A DNA stretch of 64,000 bases from Clostridium sp. (GTDB taxonomy: Bacteria > Bacillota > Clostridia > Clostridiales > Clostridiaceae), in contig JAFSER010000042.1 in NCBI GenBank assembly GCA_017435645.1, positions 52,657-116,656 on the forward strand, in the 5' to 3' direction. The notes beneath the pieces were generated by a model. It saw nothing but the letters and a program-made list of their open reading frames with translations, was not told where the DNA came from and did not search any database. The translations under genes and the position numbers were made by a program. Positions 47,044-56,590 of the stretch are shown piece after piece; the first letter of the stretch is position 1, and each line of letters begins with the position of its first letter.

Positions 47044-48291
47044 TTATGTCTCCTTTTTAAAAACATTTACTACAGGAATTAATAACATCGCTATTAGACC
47101 TGCAGATAATCCATTATTATATAAATTAAGTCCGCCGTGAATATACCCAATATTGTTTACCATACAAACATGTAGAAAGCCTGCTAATATACCAATCTTA
47201 AATCCATATTTTCCTGCTATAGGAGCAAGGGATGTAGAAAATAGTATGGATAATATAAGAGAAGGAGAGTTTATAGGATTTATATTTATTAGTGCAGCTA
47301 AAATTGCTCCAATAATAACAGGAATAACATTTCTTAAATGCTTTCCAAATGAACTAAAGCCAACAATTGTAAAGATACCAGCAATAGTTCCACCATTTAA
47401 ATCTGCTCTCAGAACTAATATTAAAATAGTTGATAAAAGACAAAGTATACCCATATTCAAGTAACAAGTATTTCCATATAACATATAGAAATCAGTAACT
47501 AATCTACCAGGCTTTTTTAGTAAGTTTATATAATTTTCTTTTACCCTTGGATTATTATATATACCTAAAAATATTAAATATAGAGAAATAATTATTAGAA
47601 TTACTAAGAAAACATGTGTTGATTCAGTATTCCATAAAACTCTAGATTCAAATTCAATTCCAATAGCTCTAAATATAGACATTAGTAATGTTGCAAAAAG
47701 TCCAGCTGCAAAACCTATATTATATAAGTTATAACCATTATGAGCTTTTATACAGTGAGAAACAATAGGGGTTAAAATAAAGCCAGTAAATATGCCTATT
47801 AAATATCCAAGTAATATACTTGTGATTTTTGGAAGGGAATCTATAAAGCTAAGTTGACTCACTATTGGAGCTAATGCTGTAGATAGCAAAGCAACCAAGC
47901 TATAATTAAGAAAAGGTTCTCTTTCATATTTAGAGTATAGATAAACTCCAATAATTATTGGCCAAATATTTAATAAGTTTTTTCCAAAGAATGAGAAGCC
48001 AGTTATTAGCCATAATGACATAATAGTTGCACCATTAGGTTTAACACCCGATAATATTAAAAGTAACATACATAGAACACTAGTTAAAGCTGAATTAACA
48101 AGGGAGGCTCCAATACCACCAATTTCTACATAATCAGATATTAATATGTCTGGACTTAGAATTATATTTGCTAATCCTGAGAAAATTTCTCTCGGAGTGT
48201 CTATAATGAATGCTGCTATTATGAAAAATATGTATAATATTATTAAAATGGTATAAGGGAAATAAAGTTTACTTTTTTTTATATCGACCAC
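47044..48291 (-). CDS. DUF1576-type polytopic membrane protein
   Basis: 415 residues with about ten to twelve hydrophobic helices. The sequence is an inverted- or tandem-repeat-like duplication: GGIGASLVNSAL, GVKPNGATIMSLWLITGFSFFGKN and STALAPIVS in the first half are echoed by LNMGILCLLS, DLNGGTIAGIFTIVGFSSFGKH and STSLAPIAG in the second. This layout is typical of transporters. I recall it as DUF1576; function unknown. The first in-frame start codon is the GTG at 48291, which sits within the AAAGAGGTGG ribosome site; an ATA 9 bp further on (48282) has normal spacing, so the start is uncertain. It forms an operon with the small acidic protein. Confidence 0.8.
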   Translation of the reverse strand: MVDIKKSKLYFPYTILIILYIFFIIAAFIIDTPREIFSGLANIILSPDILISDYVEIGGIGASLVNSALTSVLCMLLLILSGVKPNGATIMSLWLITGFSFFGKNLLNIWPIIIGVYLYSKYEREPFLNYSLVALLSTALAPIVSQLSFIDSLPKITSILLGYLIGIFTGFILTPIVSHCIKAHNGYNLYNIGFAAGLFATLLMSIFRAIGIEFESRVLWNTESTHVFLVILIIISLYLIFLGIYNNPRVKENYINLLKKPGRLVTDFYMLYGNTCYLNMGILCLLSTILILVLRADLNGGTIAGIFTIVGFSSFGKHLRNVIPVIIGAILAALININPINSPSLILSILFSTSLAPIAGKYGFKIGILAGFLHVCMVNNIGYIHGGLNLYNNGLSAGLIAMLLIPVVNVFKKET

Positions 48292-48461
48292 CTCTTTAAA
48301 AAATAAAATTTTTGGGGATATTAACTTATAATAGATGTTGATTATATAATAATTATTATATAAAATAAATTGGTTAATTACTTTAATAAATAAAAAATGT
48401 AGTTATAATATAATTATATAAAATAACATAGTATATAGAAAGATAAATAGGAGGAGTTTAG

Positions 48462-49139
48462 ATGAATGGTAAAAAAATAAAACAAGTACCAGAAATTAAA
48501 GGCACACTAAGAAGCCATGTAATAGAGGTTCCAGCATGTATAAGAAATTGTAGTGGAATAAAGATATTTGGTAAAAGAATAAAATCACTTTTATTTACTA
48601 CAGATGTAGCAATTATTAAAAATACAGATGCTGATGCTATTATAGCAGTATATCCATTCACGCCCCAACCTATTATAACACAAGCATTAGTTACAGCAGC
48701 AGATGTACCAGTATTTTGTGGTGTAGGTGGAGGAATTACTCAAGGTAAAAGAGTAGTTAATTTAGCATTAGATGCAGAGTTTAAAGGAGCTATGGGGGTA
48801 GTAGTTAATGCGCCTACAGCAAATGATATAATAAGAGATCTTAGAGAAACAATTGATATACCTGTAATTGTAACAATAGTTTCAGAATGTGAAAATGTTG
48901 CAGAAAGAATAGAGGCAGGTGCTACAATATTAAATATATCTGGAGGAAAGAATACTCCGAATTTGGTTAGAAAGATAAGAAAAGAATTTCCGGAATTTCC
49001 TATTATTGCTACAGGTGGACCGACTAGAGAAAGTATTATGGAAACTATAGAAGCAGGAGCAAATGCTATAACATATACACCTCTTCCATCAAGTGATGTA
49101 ATGGGAGAATTAATGAACAAATATAGAGGAGAAAATTAA
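48462..49139 (+). CDS. TIM-barrel protein of unknown specificity
   Basis: 225 residues, cytoplasmic. The C-terminal GATILNISGGKNT and PIIATGGPTRESIMETIEAGANAI form the typical phosphate-binding strand-loops of a (beta/alpha)8 barrel, as in ribulose-phosphate epimerases, NanE and indole-glycerol phosphate synthase. The middle has VFCGVGGGITQGKRV and AMGVVVNAPT. It is often labelled 'hydrolase' in clostridial genomes without evidence. It has an AGGAGGAG site and lies upstream of lysA, separated by a GNRA-capped hairpin. A role linked to lysine or the membrane protein behind it is not supported by sequence. Confidence 0.65.
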   Translation: MNGKKIKQVPEIKGTLRSHVIEVPACIRNCSGIKIFGKRIKSLLFTTDVAIIKNTDADAIIAVYPFTPQPIITQALVTAADVPVFCGVGGGITQGKRVVNLALDAEFKGAMGVVVNAPTANDIIRDLRETIDIPVIVTIVSECENVAERIEAGATILNISGGKNTPNLVRKIRKEFPEFPIIATGGPTRESIMETIEAGANAITYTPLPSSDVMGELMNKYRGEN

Positions 49140-49206
49140 AAATAGAAAATAAGTAAAACTATGGAATAATTATTAGGTTTATGTATAATAATAAATATGA
49201 TGATAT

Positions 49207-49238
49207 TAAAGGCTGTCGAAAGATGGCCTTTAATTAAA
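49207..49238 (+). terminator. Hairpin between TIM-barrel gene and lysA
   Basis: An 11-bp stem TAAAGGCTGTC/GATGGCCTTTA (two G-U pairs) capped by a GAAA tetraloop; the following TTAAATA is a weak T tract. Confidence 0.6.
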
Positions 49239-49263
49239 TACATATAACGTTGGAGGGGAAAAT

Positions 49264-50556
49264 ATGAAGTTATTTGGGGCAAGTAAAGTTAAAGACAATA
49301 CTTTAATAATTGGTGGAATAAAGGCCAGTGAGTTGGCTAAAGCCTATGGAACGCCACTTTATGTTATGGATGAGCAATTACTTTTGGATAACTGCAGAAA
49401 ATATATTAAAGCATTTAAGGTTGAAGAAGAGAATAATAGAGTTGCTTTTGCAGGTAAAGCTTTTTTAACTATTCAAATGTGCAAGTTAATTAGTAAGGAA
49501 GGTTTATATTTAGATGTAGTATCAGGTGGAGAATTATACACTGCTTATAAATCAGGTTTTCCAATGGAAAAAATATATTTTCATGGAAATAATAAAACAC
49601 TAGAAGAGATAGACTTAGGAATTAAGCTAGGGGTTGGAAGGTTTATAGTAGATAATATTTGGGAAATGGCAAAAATTAATGAGATAGCAGAAACTTATAA
49701 TAAAAAACAAGATATTTATTTAAGATTAACACCAGGAATAGAAGCTCATACTCATGATTATATAAAAACTGGTCAAATAGATTCAAAATTTGGGTTTGCA
49801 CCAGTAGGTAATATTATTATGGATGCTGTAAAGAAAGCTTTATCTCTTGATTATGTTAATTTAGTAGGTCTTCATTGTCATATAGGTTCACAAATTTTTG
49901 AAACTGAGCCTTTTGAAGATGCAGCTGAAGTTATGCTTAATTTTATTAATGAAATAAAGCAAGAAACAGGACATTGTATTGAAGAGTTAGATTTAGGTGG
50001 TGGATTTGGTGTTTATTACACAGAAGAGGATAAGCCTAAAGAAACTGAAGAATATTGCAATGCAATATTAAATAAAGTTGATGAAGTGTGCGCTAAGCTA
50101 GGATTGAAGAAGCCTATATTAACTATAGAACCAGGAAGATCCATAGTAGCTAATGCTGGAACTACGCTGTATACAATAGGAGCGATAAAAGAAATACCTG
50201 GAGTAAGAAAATATGTATCAGTAGATGGTGGATTAACAGATAATATTAGACCGGCTTTATATGGTTCAAAATATGAAGCAACAATAGCTAATAAGGCATC
50301 AGAAGAAAAAAATGAAATAGTAACAATAGCAGGGAAATGTTGCGAATCAGGAGATGTTTTAATAGAAGATATTAATTTACAAAAAGCAGAAGGTGGAGAT
50401 ATTCTTGCTATTTCAACTACAGGTGCTTATGGTTTTTCTATGTCCAGTAACTACAATAAATTAACAAGACCAGCAGTTATATTTGTAAGAAACGGAGAAG
50501 CTAGAGTTGCTGTAAAAAAACAAAGTTATGAAGATTTAATAAGAGATGAACTTTAA
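49264..50556 (+). CDS. lysA: Diaminopimelate decarboxylase
   Basis: 430 residues, last step of lysine synthesis (meso-diaminopimelate to L-lysine and CO2). PLP lysine K65 is in VAFAGKAF; LHCHIGSQI, EELDLGGGFGVYY, EPGRSIVANAG and the substrate/catalytic cysteine motif CCESGDVL are present. The last group is contributed across the dimer. The gene is monocistronic in appearance and has no L box of its own, unlike the lysine transporter 16 kb upstream. GGAGGGG ribosome site. Confidence 0.95.
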   Translation: MKLFGASKVKDNTLIIGGIKASELAKAYGTPLYVMDEQLLLDNCRKYIKAFKVEEENNRVAFAGKAFLTIQMCKLISKEGLYLDVVSGGELYTAYKSGFPMEKIYFHGNNKTLEEIDLGIKLGVGRFIVDNIWEMAKINEIAETYNKKQDIYLRLTPGIEAHTHDYIKTGQIDSKFGFAPVGNIIMDAVKKALSLDYVNLVGLHCHIGSQIFETEPFEDAAEVMLNFINEIKQETGHCIEELDLGGGFGVYYTEEDKPKETEEYCNAILNKVDEVCAKLGLKKPILTIEPGRSIVANAGTTLYTIGAIKEIPGVRKYVSVDGGLTDNIRPALYGSKYEATIANKASEEKNEIVTIAGKCCESGDVLIEDINLQKAEGGDILAISTTGAYGFSMSSNYNKLTRPAVIFVRNGEARVAVKKQSYEDLIRDEL

Positions 50557-50599
50557 AATAATAATATTTGGATATAATAATTTAATAGATAAGATTGTT

Positions 50600-50632
50600 T
50601 AGGGAGGCTGTATGAAACGGCTTCCCTTTAAT
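50600..50632 (+). terminator. Terminator after lysA
   Basis: AGGGAGGC and GCTTCCCT (one G-U) around an 11-nt loop, then TTAATT; moderate T content. Confidence 0.72.
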
Positions 50633-50761
50633 TATAGAAGATATACACATAATTAAATATTTATTAAATCATTTAAATCAGTATTAAAAGATTTTATAAT
50701 CTATTTAAAATTGTTATAAATATGATATACTAAATTATAAGTGCAGGATAGGAGAGGAGAG

Positions 50762-50998
50762 GTGGAAGTAAGAAGTATGATGCCAGATATATATATAGTT
50801 GATAGAATTGAAGAAAACTATATAGTATTAGAAGATGGTAAAGGGAAAATAATTAATGTAGAAAGCAAGTATGTAATTGGATTAGCAAAAGAAGGACATA
50901 TACTTTATAAAAAAGAAAACTTATATTATATAGATGAAGAAGGAACTAGGAAAAGAGAAGAAGAAATAAAGAATTTAATGAAAGGATTATGGAGTTAA
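50762..50998 (+). CDS. DUF3006-family small protein
   Basis: About 78 residues. IYIVDRIEENYIVLEDGKGKIINV and a C-terminal charged helix (KREEEIKNLMKGLW) match the DUF3006 family, found in many Firmicutes and often beside metallo-beta-lactamase or protease genes. Function unknown. The start is ambiguous: GTG 50762 has AGGAG at a 7-bp spacing, while ATG 50777 fits the family start but has a weaker site; a further GTG at 50741 is upstream of the ribosome sites. Its stop overlaps the signal peptidase start (TAATG at 50996-51000), so the two are coupled. Confidence 0.78.
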   Translation: MEVRSMMPDIYIVDRIEENYIVLEDGKGKIINVESKYVIGLAKEGHILYKKENLYYIDEEGTRKREEEIKNLMKGLWS

Positions 50999-51666
50999 TG
51001 AAAGATAATAAAAATAATGTTAATGATTTTTTTGATGGTAACATGATGATTAATAATGAAGATAAACAAGAATATAATTCAGAAAATAAAGTTAATAGTG
51101 ATTGTGATACTGAAAATATAGATAATAATAGAAGAAAAGATAAACAAGAAGATAGTAAAATAAAGAATATATTTTTTGAATGGATTGTTCCTATATTATC
51201 TGCCTTTGTTATAGCATTTCTTATTAATAAGTTTGTGTTATTTAAAGTCTATATTCCATCAGAGTCTATGGTACCTACAATAAATGGGAATGATAGATTA
51301 TTTGTAACAAGAATTTATAATTTAGATAAATTAGAAAGAGGAGATATAATAGTATTTTATTCAGAAGAATTACAACAAGATTTAATAAAAAGATTAATTG
51401 GGTTACCTGGAGATACTGTAGAAATTAAAGATGGTATAGTTTATGTAAATGGGGAACTTTTAGAAGAAGACTATATTGGAGCTCAAAATGCTTCTTTTAA
51501 TGGAAGATATCAAGTACCAGAAGGGAAATATTTCTTTTTAGGAGATAATAGATTATATTCAAATGATGCTAGAGTATGGAAAAATCCATATATTGATGGT
51601 AAAGATATAATAGCAAAGGCACAAATTAGGGTATATCCTTTTGATAAAATTGGAATAATAGAGTAG
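50998..51666 (+). CDS. lepB: Signal peptidase I
   Basis: About 222 residues. A long, polar, asparagine/aspartate-rich N-terminus (about 55 residues) precedes one membrane helix (IVPILSAFVIAFLINKFVLF) and the extracellular Ser-Lys protease domain. The nucleophile is in PSESMVPT (S90 counting from 50998) and the general base in LIKRLIGLPGD (K131); LGDNRLYSNDAR is box E. It removes type I signal peptides such as that of the glutamyl endopeptidase upstream. The in-frame ATG at 50989 overlaps the DUF3006 stop more deeply; ATG 50998 (TAATG coupling) is preferred. ftsH follows 20 bp later. Confidence 0.93.
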   Translation: MKDNKNNVNDFFDGNMMINNEDKQEYNSENKVNSDCDTENIDNNRRKDKQEDSKIKNIFFEWIVPILSAFVIAFLINKFVLFKVYIPSESMVPTINGNDRLFVTRIYNLDKLERGDIIVFYSEELQQDLIKRLIGLPGDTVEIKDGIVYVNGELLEEDYIGAQNASFNGRYQVPEGKYFFLGDNRLYSNDARVWKNPYIDGKDIIAKAQIRVYPFDKIGIIE

Positions 51667-51686
51667 TTTAATAGAAAGGAAATATA

Positions 51687-53645
51687 ATGAATAGAAAGAA
51701 TACTGAAGAAAATAATAATAAGAATAAAAAACAGAATACTATAATTTATGCTGTTTTAGCATTTTTAATTTTATATGGTTTTACGATAACAAAAAGCTTT
51801 ATTAGTACAGACCAAATTAGCTATAATAAATTTTTAAATATGCTAGAAAATAAACAAGTTGAAAAAGTTATAATTTCATCTAATGAAATACAAATATTAA
51901 CTACTGGTGATGAAAATGAGAATAAAGAAAAAAAAGTTTTATATACAGGAAATGTTAATGACCCTAACTTAATTAATCTGTTAAATGAGTCAGGAGTAGA
52001 TTATACTGGAGAAATTATAAAAAATAGTTATTTTGCAGATTTTATTTTTAGTTGGGTAATAATGCCCATAATATTATTTAGTTTATTTAAATTTATAGCA
52101 GGTAGACTAGGAAAGAAAATGGGTGGAGGCCCAATGATGGGTTTAGGTAAAAGTAATGCTAAGGTATATAAAGAAAATGATATAAAAATTACCTTTGATG
52201 ATGTAGCAGGGCAAGATGAAGCTAAGGAATCGCTAGAAGAAATAATAGATTACTTAAATAATGCAGAAAAATATAAAGATATAGGAGCTAAACTTCCAAA
52301 GGGTGCATTATTGGTTGGTCCTCCAGGAACAGGAAAAACATTGCTTGCAAAAGCAGTAGCTGGAGAAGCGAATGTACCATTTTTATCAATTTCAGGATCA
52401 AATTTTGTTGAGATGTTTGCTGGAATGGGAGCAGCTAAGGTTAGAGATTTATTTAAAGAAGCAGAGAAAAATGCTCCATGTATAATTTTTATAGATGAAG
52501 TTGATTCTATAGGTAAAAGTAGAGATTCACAACTTCAAACAAATGATGAAAGAGAACAAACCTTAAATCAATTATTAACTCAAATGGATGGTTTTGATTC
52601 TACTAAGACAATAGTAGTATTGGCAGCAACAAATAGACCAGAAATATTAGATAAAGCTTTATTAAGACCAGGTAGATTTGATAGAAGAGTTATTGTAGAT
52701 AGACCGGATCTTAAGGGAAGAGTAGATATATTAAAGGTTCACTCTAAGGGTGTTAAGCTTGGAGATGATGTAAACTTAGAAGAGATTGCAAAGAGTACAC
52801 CAGGAGCTGTAGGAGCTGATTTAGCTAATATAGTAAATGAAGCAGCATTAGGAGCAGTTAAGAATAAAAGAGAATTTGTTATACAAGAAGATTTAAGAGA
52901 AGCTGTAGAAGTTATTATAGCAGGTAAAGAAAAGAAGGATAGAATACTTTCTACTATGGAAAAAAGAATTGTTGCTTTCCATGAAGTTGGTCACGCTTTA
53001 GTAGCAGCCTTATTAGATAATACCGATCCAGTACATAAGATAACAATAGTTCCAAGAACTATGGGAGCATTAGGATATACTATGCAACTACCAGAAGAAG
53101 AAAAGTATCTTGTTTCTAAAGAAGAATTAACTAATCAAATTATGGTTATGTTAGGTGGAAGATCAGCTGAAGAAGAGGTATTTAATTTAGTATCCACTGG
53201 AGCATCTAATGATATTGAAAGAGCTACTAAAACAGCTAGAAGTATGGTTACTATATATGGTATGACAGAAAAGTTTGATATGATGGCTTTAGAGTCACTT
53301 CAAAATAGATATTTAGATGGAAGAGCTGTAAGAGAGTGTAGTGAAGAAACATCTACTTTAATAGATCAAGAAGTTCTAAGTATAATAAGAGTTTGTCATG
53401 AAAATACAAGAAAGCTTTTAAAAGAAAATAGAGATTTACTAGATAAGATTTCTGAATTTTTACTTGAAAAAGAAACTATTTTTGGTGATGAGTTTATGGA
53501 ATTTGTATATGAAAAATACCCAGAACTTAAGGAGAAAAAACAAAAGAAAGATAATACAGAAGTAGATTTCGAAAAAAATAATCGAGAAACCAATATAGAA
53601 ACTATACAAGAAGATAATAATTATGAAAAGTTAGAGGATAAATAA
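51687..53645 (+). CDS. ftsH: ATP-dependent zinc metalloprotease FtsH
   Basis: 652 residues. Two N-terminal membrane helices (about 16-34 and 114-136) flank a small extracellular domain. The AAA+ module has Walker A GPPGTGKT (from residue 212), Walker [10 protein letters not shown] and the arginine-finger region RPGRFDRR. The zinc site is H432-E-V-G-H436. It degrades misfolded membrane and regulatory proteins. The pore loop reads [17 protein letters not shown], where typical FtsH has MFVGVG; this variant suggests a paralog distinct from the housekeeping enzyme. The C-terminus is long and charged. It is coupled to lepB and ends at a hairpin. Confidence 0.94.
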   Translation: MNRKNTEENNNKNKKQNTIIYAVLAFLILYGFTITKSFISTDQISYNKFLNMLENKQVEKVIISSNEIQILTTGDENENKEKKVLYTGNVNDPNLINLLNESGVDYTGEIIKNSYFADFIFSWVIMPIILFSLFKFIAGRLGKKMGGGPMMGLGKSNAKVYKENDIKITFDDVAGQDEAKESLEEIIDYLNNAEKYKDIGAKLPKGALLVGPPGTGKTLLAKAVAGEANVPFLSISGSNFVEMFAGMGAAKVRDLFKEAEKNAPCIIFIDEVDSIGKSRDSQLQTNDEREQTLNQLLTQMDGFDSTKTIVVLAATNRPEILDKALLRPGRFDRRVIVDRPDLKGRVDILKVHSKGVKLGDDVNLEEIAKSTPGAVGADLANIVNEAALGAVKNKREFVIQEDLREAVEVIIAGKEKKDRILSTMEKRIVAFHEVGHALVAALLDNTDPVHKITIVPRTMGALGYTMQLPEEEKYLVSKEELTNQIMVMLGGRSAEEEVFNLVSTGASNDIERATKTARSMVTIYGMTEKFDMMALESLQNRYLDGRAVRECSEETSTLIDQEVLSIIRVCHENTRKLLKENRDLLDKISEFLLEKETIFGDEFMEFVYEKYPELKEKKQKKDNTEVDFEKNNRETNIETIQEDNNYEKLEDK

Positions 53646-53679
53646 AACAGTTATTCTGTAATAGATTAATGGTATTAAT

Positions 53680-53715
53680 ATTAGGGGTGTCATATGGCAG
53701 CCCTAATTTATACTT
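53680..53715 (+). terminator. Hairpin between ftsH and the helD-like gene
   Basis: ATTAGGG/CCCTAAT arms (53680-53686, 53701-53707) with an inner short stem and weak T run; the next ribosome site follows at 53731. Confidence 0.6.
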
Positions 53716-53743
53716 TATAAAAAATATCAAGGGGGGAATTCTT

Positions 53744-55843
53744 TTGGATAAAATAGAATTCTTAAAGGAAGAAGAAAATCTAAAAAATACATTAAATATA
53801 CTAAATAATGAAACTTTAAATTACATTGAAAAGAGAAAAGCTATTTCAGACTATATTTTAGATTATAGGAAAAAATACATTGAAGAATATAGAGATGATG
53901 AGGATAAATTAATAGAGTATTTCGATCATGAGAGATATATAAAAGAAGAAAGCTATAAGGCTATAGATAGAAAATTATCTGAGTTTGTAAAATTAAAGGA
54001 ATCTCCTTACTTTGGAAAAATTAATTTTATAGATGATGGCTATGGGGAAGAATTATATATTGGAAGATATGGCTTAACACCAGAAGAAAGCTATGAGCCA
54101 GTAATAATAGATTGGAGAGCTCCAGTAGCATCATTATTTTATAAAGGAATGGTAGGAAAAACTACGTATAAGACACCACAGGGAGAAGTTCCGGTAGATA
54201 TTTTAAGTAGAAGACAATTGATGGTTAAAAAGGCCAAGTTAGAAGGATTTTTTGATTCTGATATAAATATTCAAGATGAAATTCTTCAATTAGTTTTATC
54301 TTCAAATTCAGGAGAAAAGCTAAAGGATATTGTAAATACAATACAAAAAGAGCAAGACGAAATAATAAGAGCAGATAGAAATAAGGTAGTTGTAGTTAAT
54401 GGGGTAGCAGGTTCTGGTAAAACTACAATAGCTCTTCATAGAGTTGCATATCTTTTATACAATTATAGAGAACAATTAACTGATAAGGTTTTAATATTAG
54501 GACCTAATGATATATTTATGGATTATATATCAGAAGTTTTACCTAATTTAGGAGAAACTGCAGTTAATAATGAAACATTTTTATCGTATGCCTATAAAGA
54601 AATAGGATTAAATGAAAATATTATAGATATAACAGCTTATTTAGAAGAAGTCTTTAAGGGAAATCAAAAAATAATTAATGAAATAAAATATAAATCTTCT
54701 AAGGAGTTTATTGAATTATTAGATAAAAAAATTACAGAGATAGAAGAAGGATACTTTAATCATAAAGCTGTAAGGTTTATGGAAGAAGAAATAGTTTCTA
54801 CAGAAGAGATAAGTGAGCTTTTTGAAAAACATTATAAATATATGCCTATTTTTAGAAGAAGTCAAAAAATTAAAAGAATCTTAACTTCAAAAATTAAAGA
54901 TAAAAGAGATGAGAAAGTTAGAGAAATTAATAATAAGGCTCAAGAGGAAAGGGCTAAATTATCTACAGATGATTTATTAGTAGAAGAAAATAATATAGAA
55001 TTTAGAAGAAGAATAGCTATTAGAGATGTTGTTAAAGAAGTTATAAAATCAAAATCGGAAATAGATCTATGGATTGAAAATAAAGATGTAGTAGATATTT
55101 ATAAGGAATTTATGAATATCGAAAAATTATCGTATTTAGATTTACCAGCCATTTTATATTTAATGATAAAGCTAGAAGGGAAAAAATCTAGTTATGAAAT
55201 TAAGCATATAGTAATAGATGAAGCTCAAGATTATAATATGCTACAATTTATAGTGTTAAAAGAATTAACAAACTGTAGAAGCTATACAATTCTTGGGGAT
55301 TCTAATCAACGATTAATTAAGGCAGAAGAAACAGCAGCTATGCTAAGACTTAAAGAAATATTTGGAGGTTTCTTTAATTTACATGAGCTTAAGAAAAGCT
55401 ATAGATCTACTTATCAAATTATGGAATATGCAAGTAAGCTTTTAGATGAAAATGCAGTAGTCCCTTTTGTTAGAAAAGGAGAGTTTGATGTTTTAGAAAC
55501 TGTTGTTAAAAAGAATGATACAGATGATTTGATTCAGGTTATAACAAATTTATTAGAAGATTATCAAGAAGAGAAATATGAAAATATAGCTGTTATAACA
55601 AAAGATAAAGAAGGATTAAATAGTATTGCAACTGAACTTAAAAAATATACTAATATTTTAGCATTTAATAAATCGGATATTGTATATAGGGGAGGAAAGG
55701 TATTGATTCCTTCATATTATGCAAAAGGATTAGAGTTTGATGCTGTAATAATAGTAAATTTTGATAAAGATACAGATAATTTAATTAAATATATAATGAG
55801 TACAAGAGCTCTGCATAGATTATCTGTTATAAATATTGTATAG
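53744..55843 (+). CDS. helD: HelD-like superfamily I helicase/RNA polymerase recycling factor
   Basis: 699 residues. N-terminal coiled-coil arm (about 1-70), then UvrD-type helicase motifs: Walker A GVAGSGKTT (220-228), Walker B VIDEAQDYNML, LGDSNQRL, motif IV KKSYRSTYQI, motif V SYYAKGLEFDAVII and motif VI MSTRALHRL. The organisation fits HelD, which removes stalled RNA polymerase from DNA in Gram-positives, rather than UvrD/PcrA repair helicases. The frame reaches back to 53669, but that segment spans the hairpin; the TTG at 53744 follows GGGGGG and is the likely start (MDKIEFLKEEEN). It lies after ftsH with a separate terminator. Confidence 0.88.
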   Translation: MDKIEFLKEEENLKNTLNILNNETLNYIEKRKAISDYILDYRKKYIEEYRDDEDKLIEYFDHERYIKEESYKAIDRKLSEFVKLKESPYFGKINFIDDGYGEELYIGRYGLTPEESYEPVIIDWRAPVASLFYKGMVGKTTYKTPQGEVPVDILSRRQLMVKKAKLEGFFDSDINIQDEILQLVLSSNSGEKLKDIVNTIQKEQDEIIRADRNKVVVVNGVAGSGKTTIALHRVAYLLYNYREQLTDKVLILGPNDIFMDYISEVLPNLGETAVNNETFLSYAYKEIGLNENIIDITAYLEEVFKGNQKIINEIKYKSSKEFIELLDKKITEIEEGYFNHKAVRFMEEEIVSTEEISELFEKHYKYMPIFRRSQKIKRILTSKIKDKRDEKVREINNKAQEERAKLSTDDLLVEENNIEFRRRIAIRDVVKEVIKSKSEIDLWIENKDVVDIYKEFMNIEKLSYLDLPAILYLMIKLEGKKSSYEIKHIVIDEAQDYNMLQFIVLKELTNCRSYTILGDSNQRLIKAEETAAMLRLKEIFGGFFNLHELKKSYRSTYQIMEYASKLLDENAVVPFVRKGEFDVLETVVKKNDTDDLIQVITNLLEDYQEEKYENIAVITKDKEGLNSIATELKKYTNILAFNKSDIVYRGGKVLIPSYYAKGLEFDAVIIVNFDKDTDNLIKYIMSTRALHRLSVINIV

Positions 55844-55884
55844 AATATGTTTTGAATTGAGAATTAGAAAATATAATTAATAAG

Positions 55885-55917
55885 AATAGAGTGAGTATAA
55901 GCTTACTCTATTTTTTT
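55885..55917 (+). terminator. Terminator after helD
   Basis: AATAGAGTGAG and TTACTCTATT arms (one G-U) followed by Ts. Confidence 0.82.
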
Positions 55918-56098
55918 ATTATCAGTTTTTATAAAAATTATTAGAATGCTTTAGTTGTAATTTTTCACAATATATATATAGATTTATTAGTCATAATTAA
56001 GGAAAGTATTTCAATATAGTGAATAAAATTGTATTTTAAGAAAATAATTATATAATTAAATCATAAGCTTTTTGTAAACGATACAAGGTGGTGGAGAA

Positions 56099-56572
56099 AT
56101 GGAAGGCTTTTATGAACAATTTCAAACTAAGGATTATACTAAGGTAGAGAAGATATTTAATTGCATAATAATAATCTTAGTAATAATAATAGTTTTACTT
56201 TTAATTACCTTAAATTTTATAATTGTTACACCATTTGCATTACTTTATCTAGGAGTAATTTTATTACAACATAATATAATAGTAGAGTATGAATATGAGC
56301 TTACTGGTTATGAACTTTCAATATGTAAAATTATGAAAAAAAGTAGGCGAAAAGAGATTGCAAGCTTCAACATAAAAGAAATATCTAGTATAAGAGATGT
56401 GGACAAGGTAGGAAAAGATATAAAAATTAAAAAAGCTTATCTAAAGAACACAGAAAATAAACCTATGGTGTATTTGTTTAATAGCTCTGCTGGAGTTATA
56501 GGGTATGAATTATCAGCAGATGAAAAATTAATAAATTTAATAAAAAAAGTTAACCCATTAGCATTTTATTAA
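56099..56572 (+). CDS. Membrane protein with C-terminal PH-like domain (possibly DUF6106)
   Basis: 157 residues. Two adjacent hydrophobic helices (about 23-42 and 45-62) are followed by a beta-rich domain resembling bacterial PH-like folds: VEYEYELTGYELSICKI, then RRKEIASFNIKEISSI. The domain is probably cytoplasmic. I associate it with the clostridial DUF6106 proteins, weakly. GGTGG ribosome site; the ABC ATPase follows after 18 bp with its own AGGAGAG, so co-transcription is likely. Function unknown. Confidence 0.72.
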   Translation: MEGFYEQFQTKDYTKVEKIFNCIIIILVIIIVLLLITLNFIIVTPFALLYLGVILLQHNIIVEYEYELTGYELSICKIMKKSRRKEIASFNIKEISSIRDVDKVGKDIKIKKAYLKNTENKPMVYLFNSSAGVIGYELSADEKLINLIKKVNPLAFY

Positions 56573-56590
56573 TATATTGGAGGAGAGAAA

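Noticed and set aside
49140-49263. Lysine riboswitch upstream of lysA
   Set aside because: The gap is too short and holds only a GNRA-capped hairpin; no L-box motifs.
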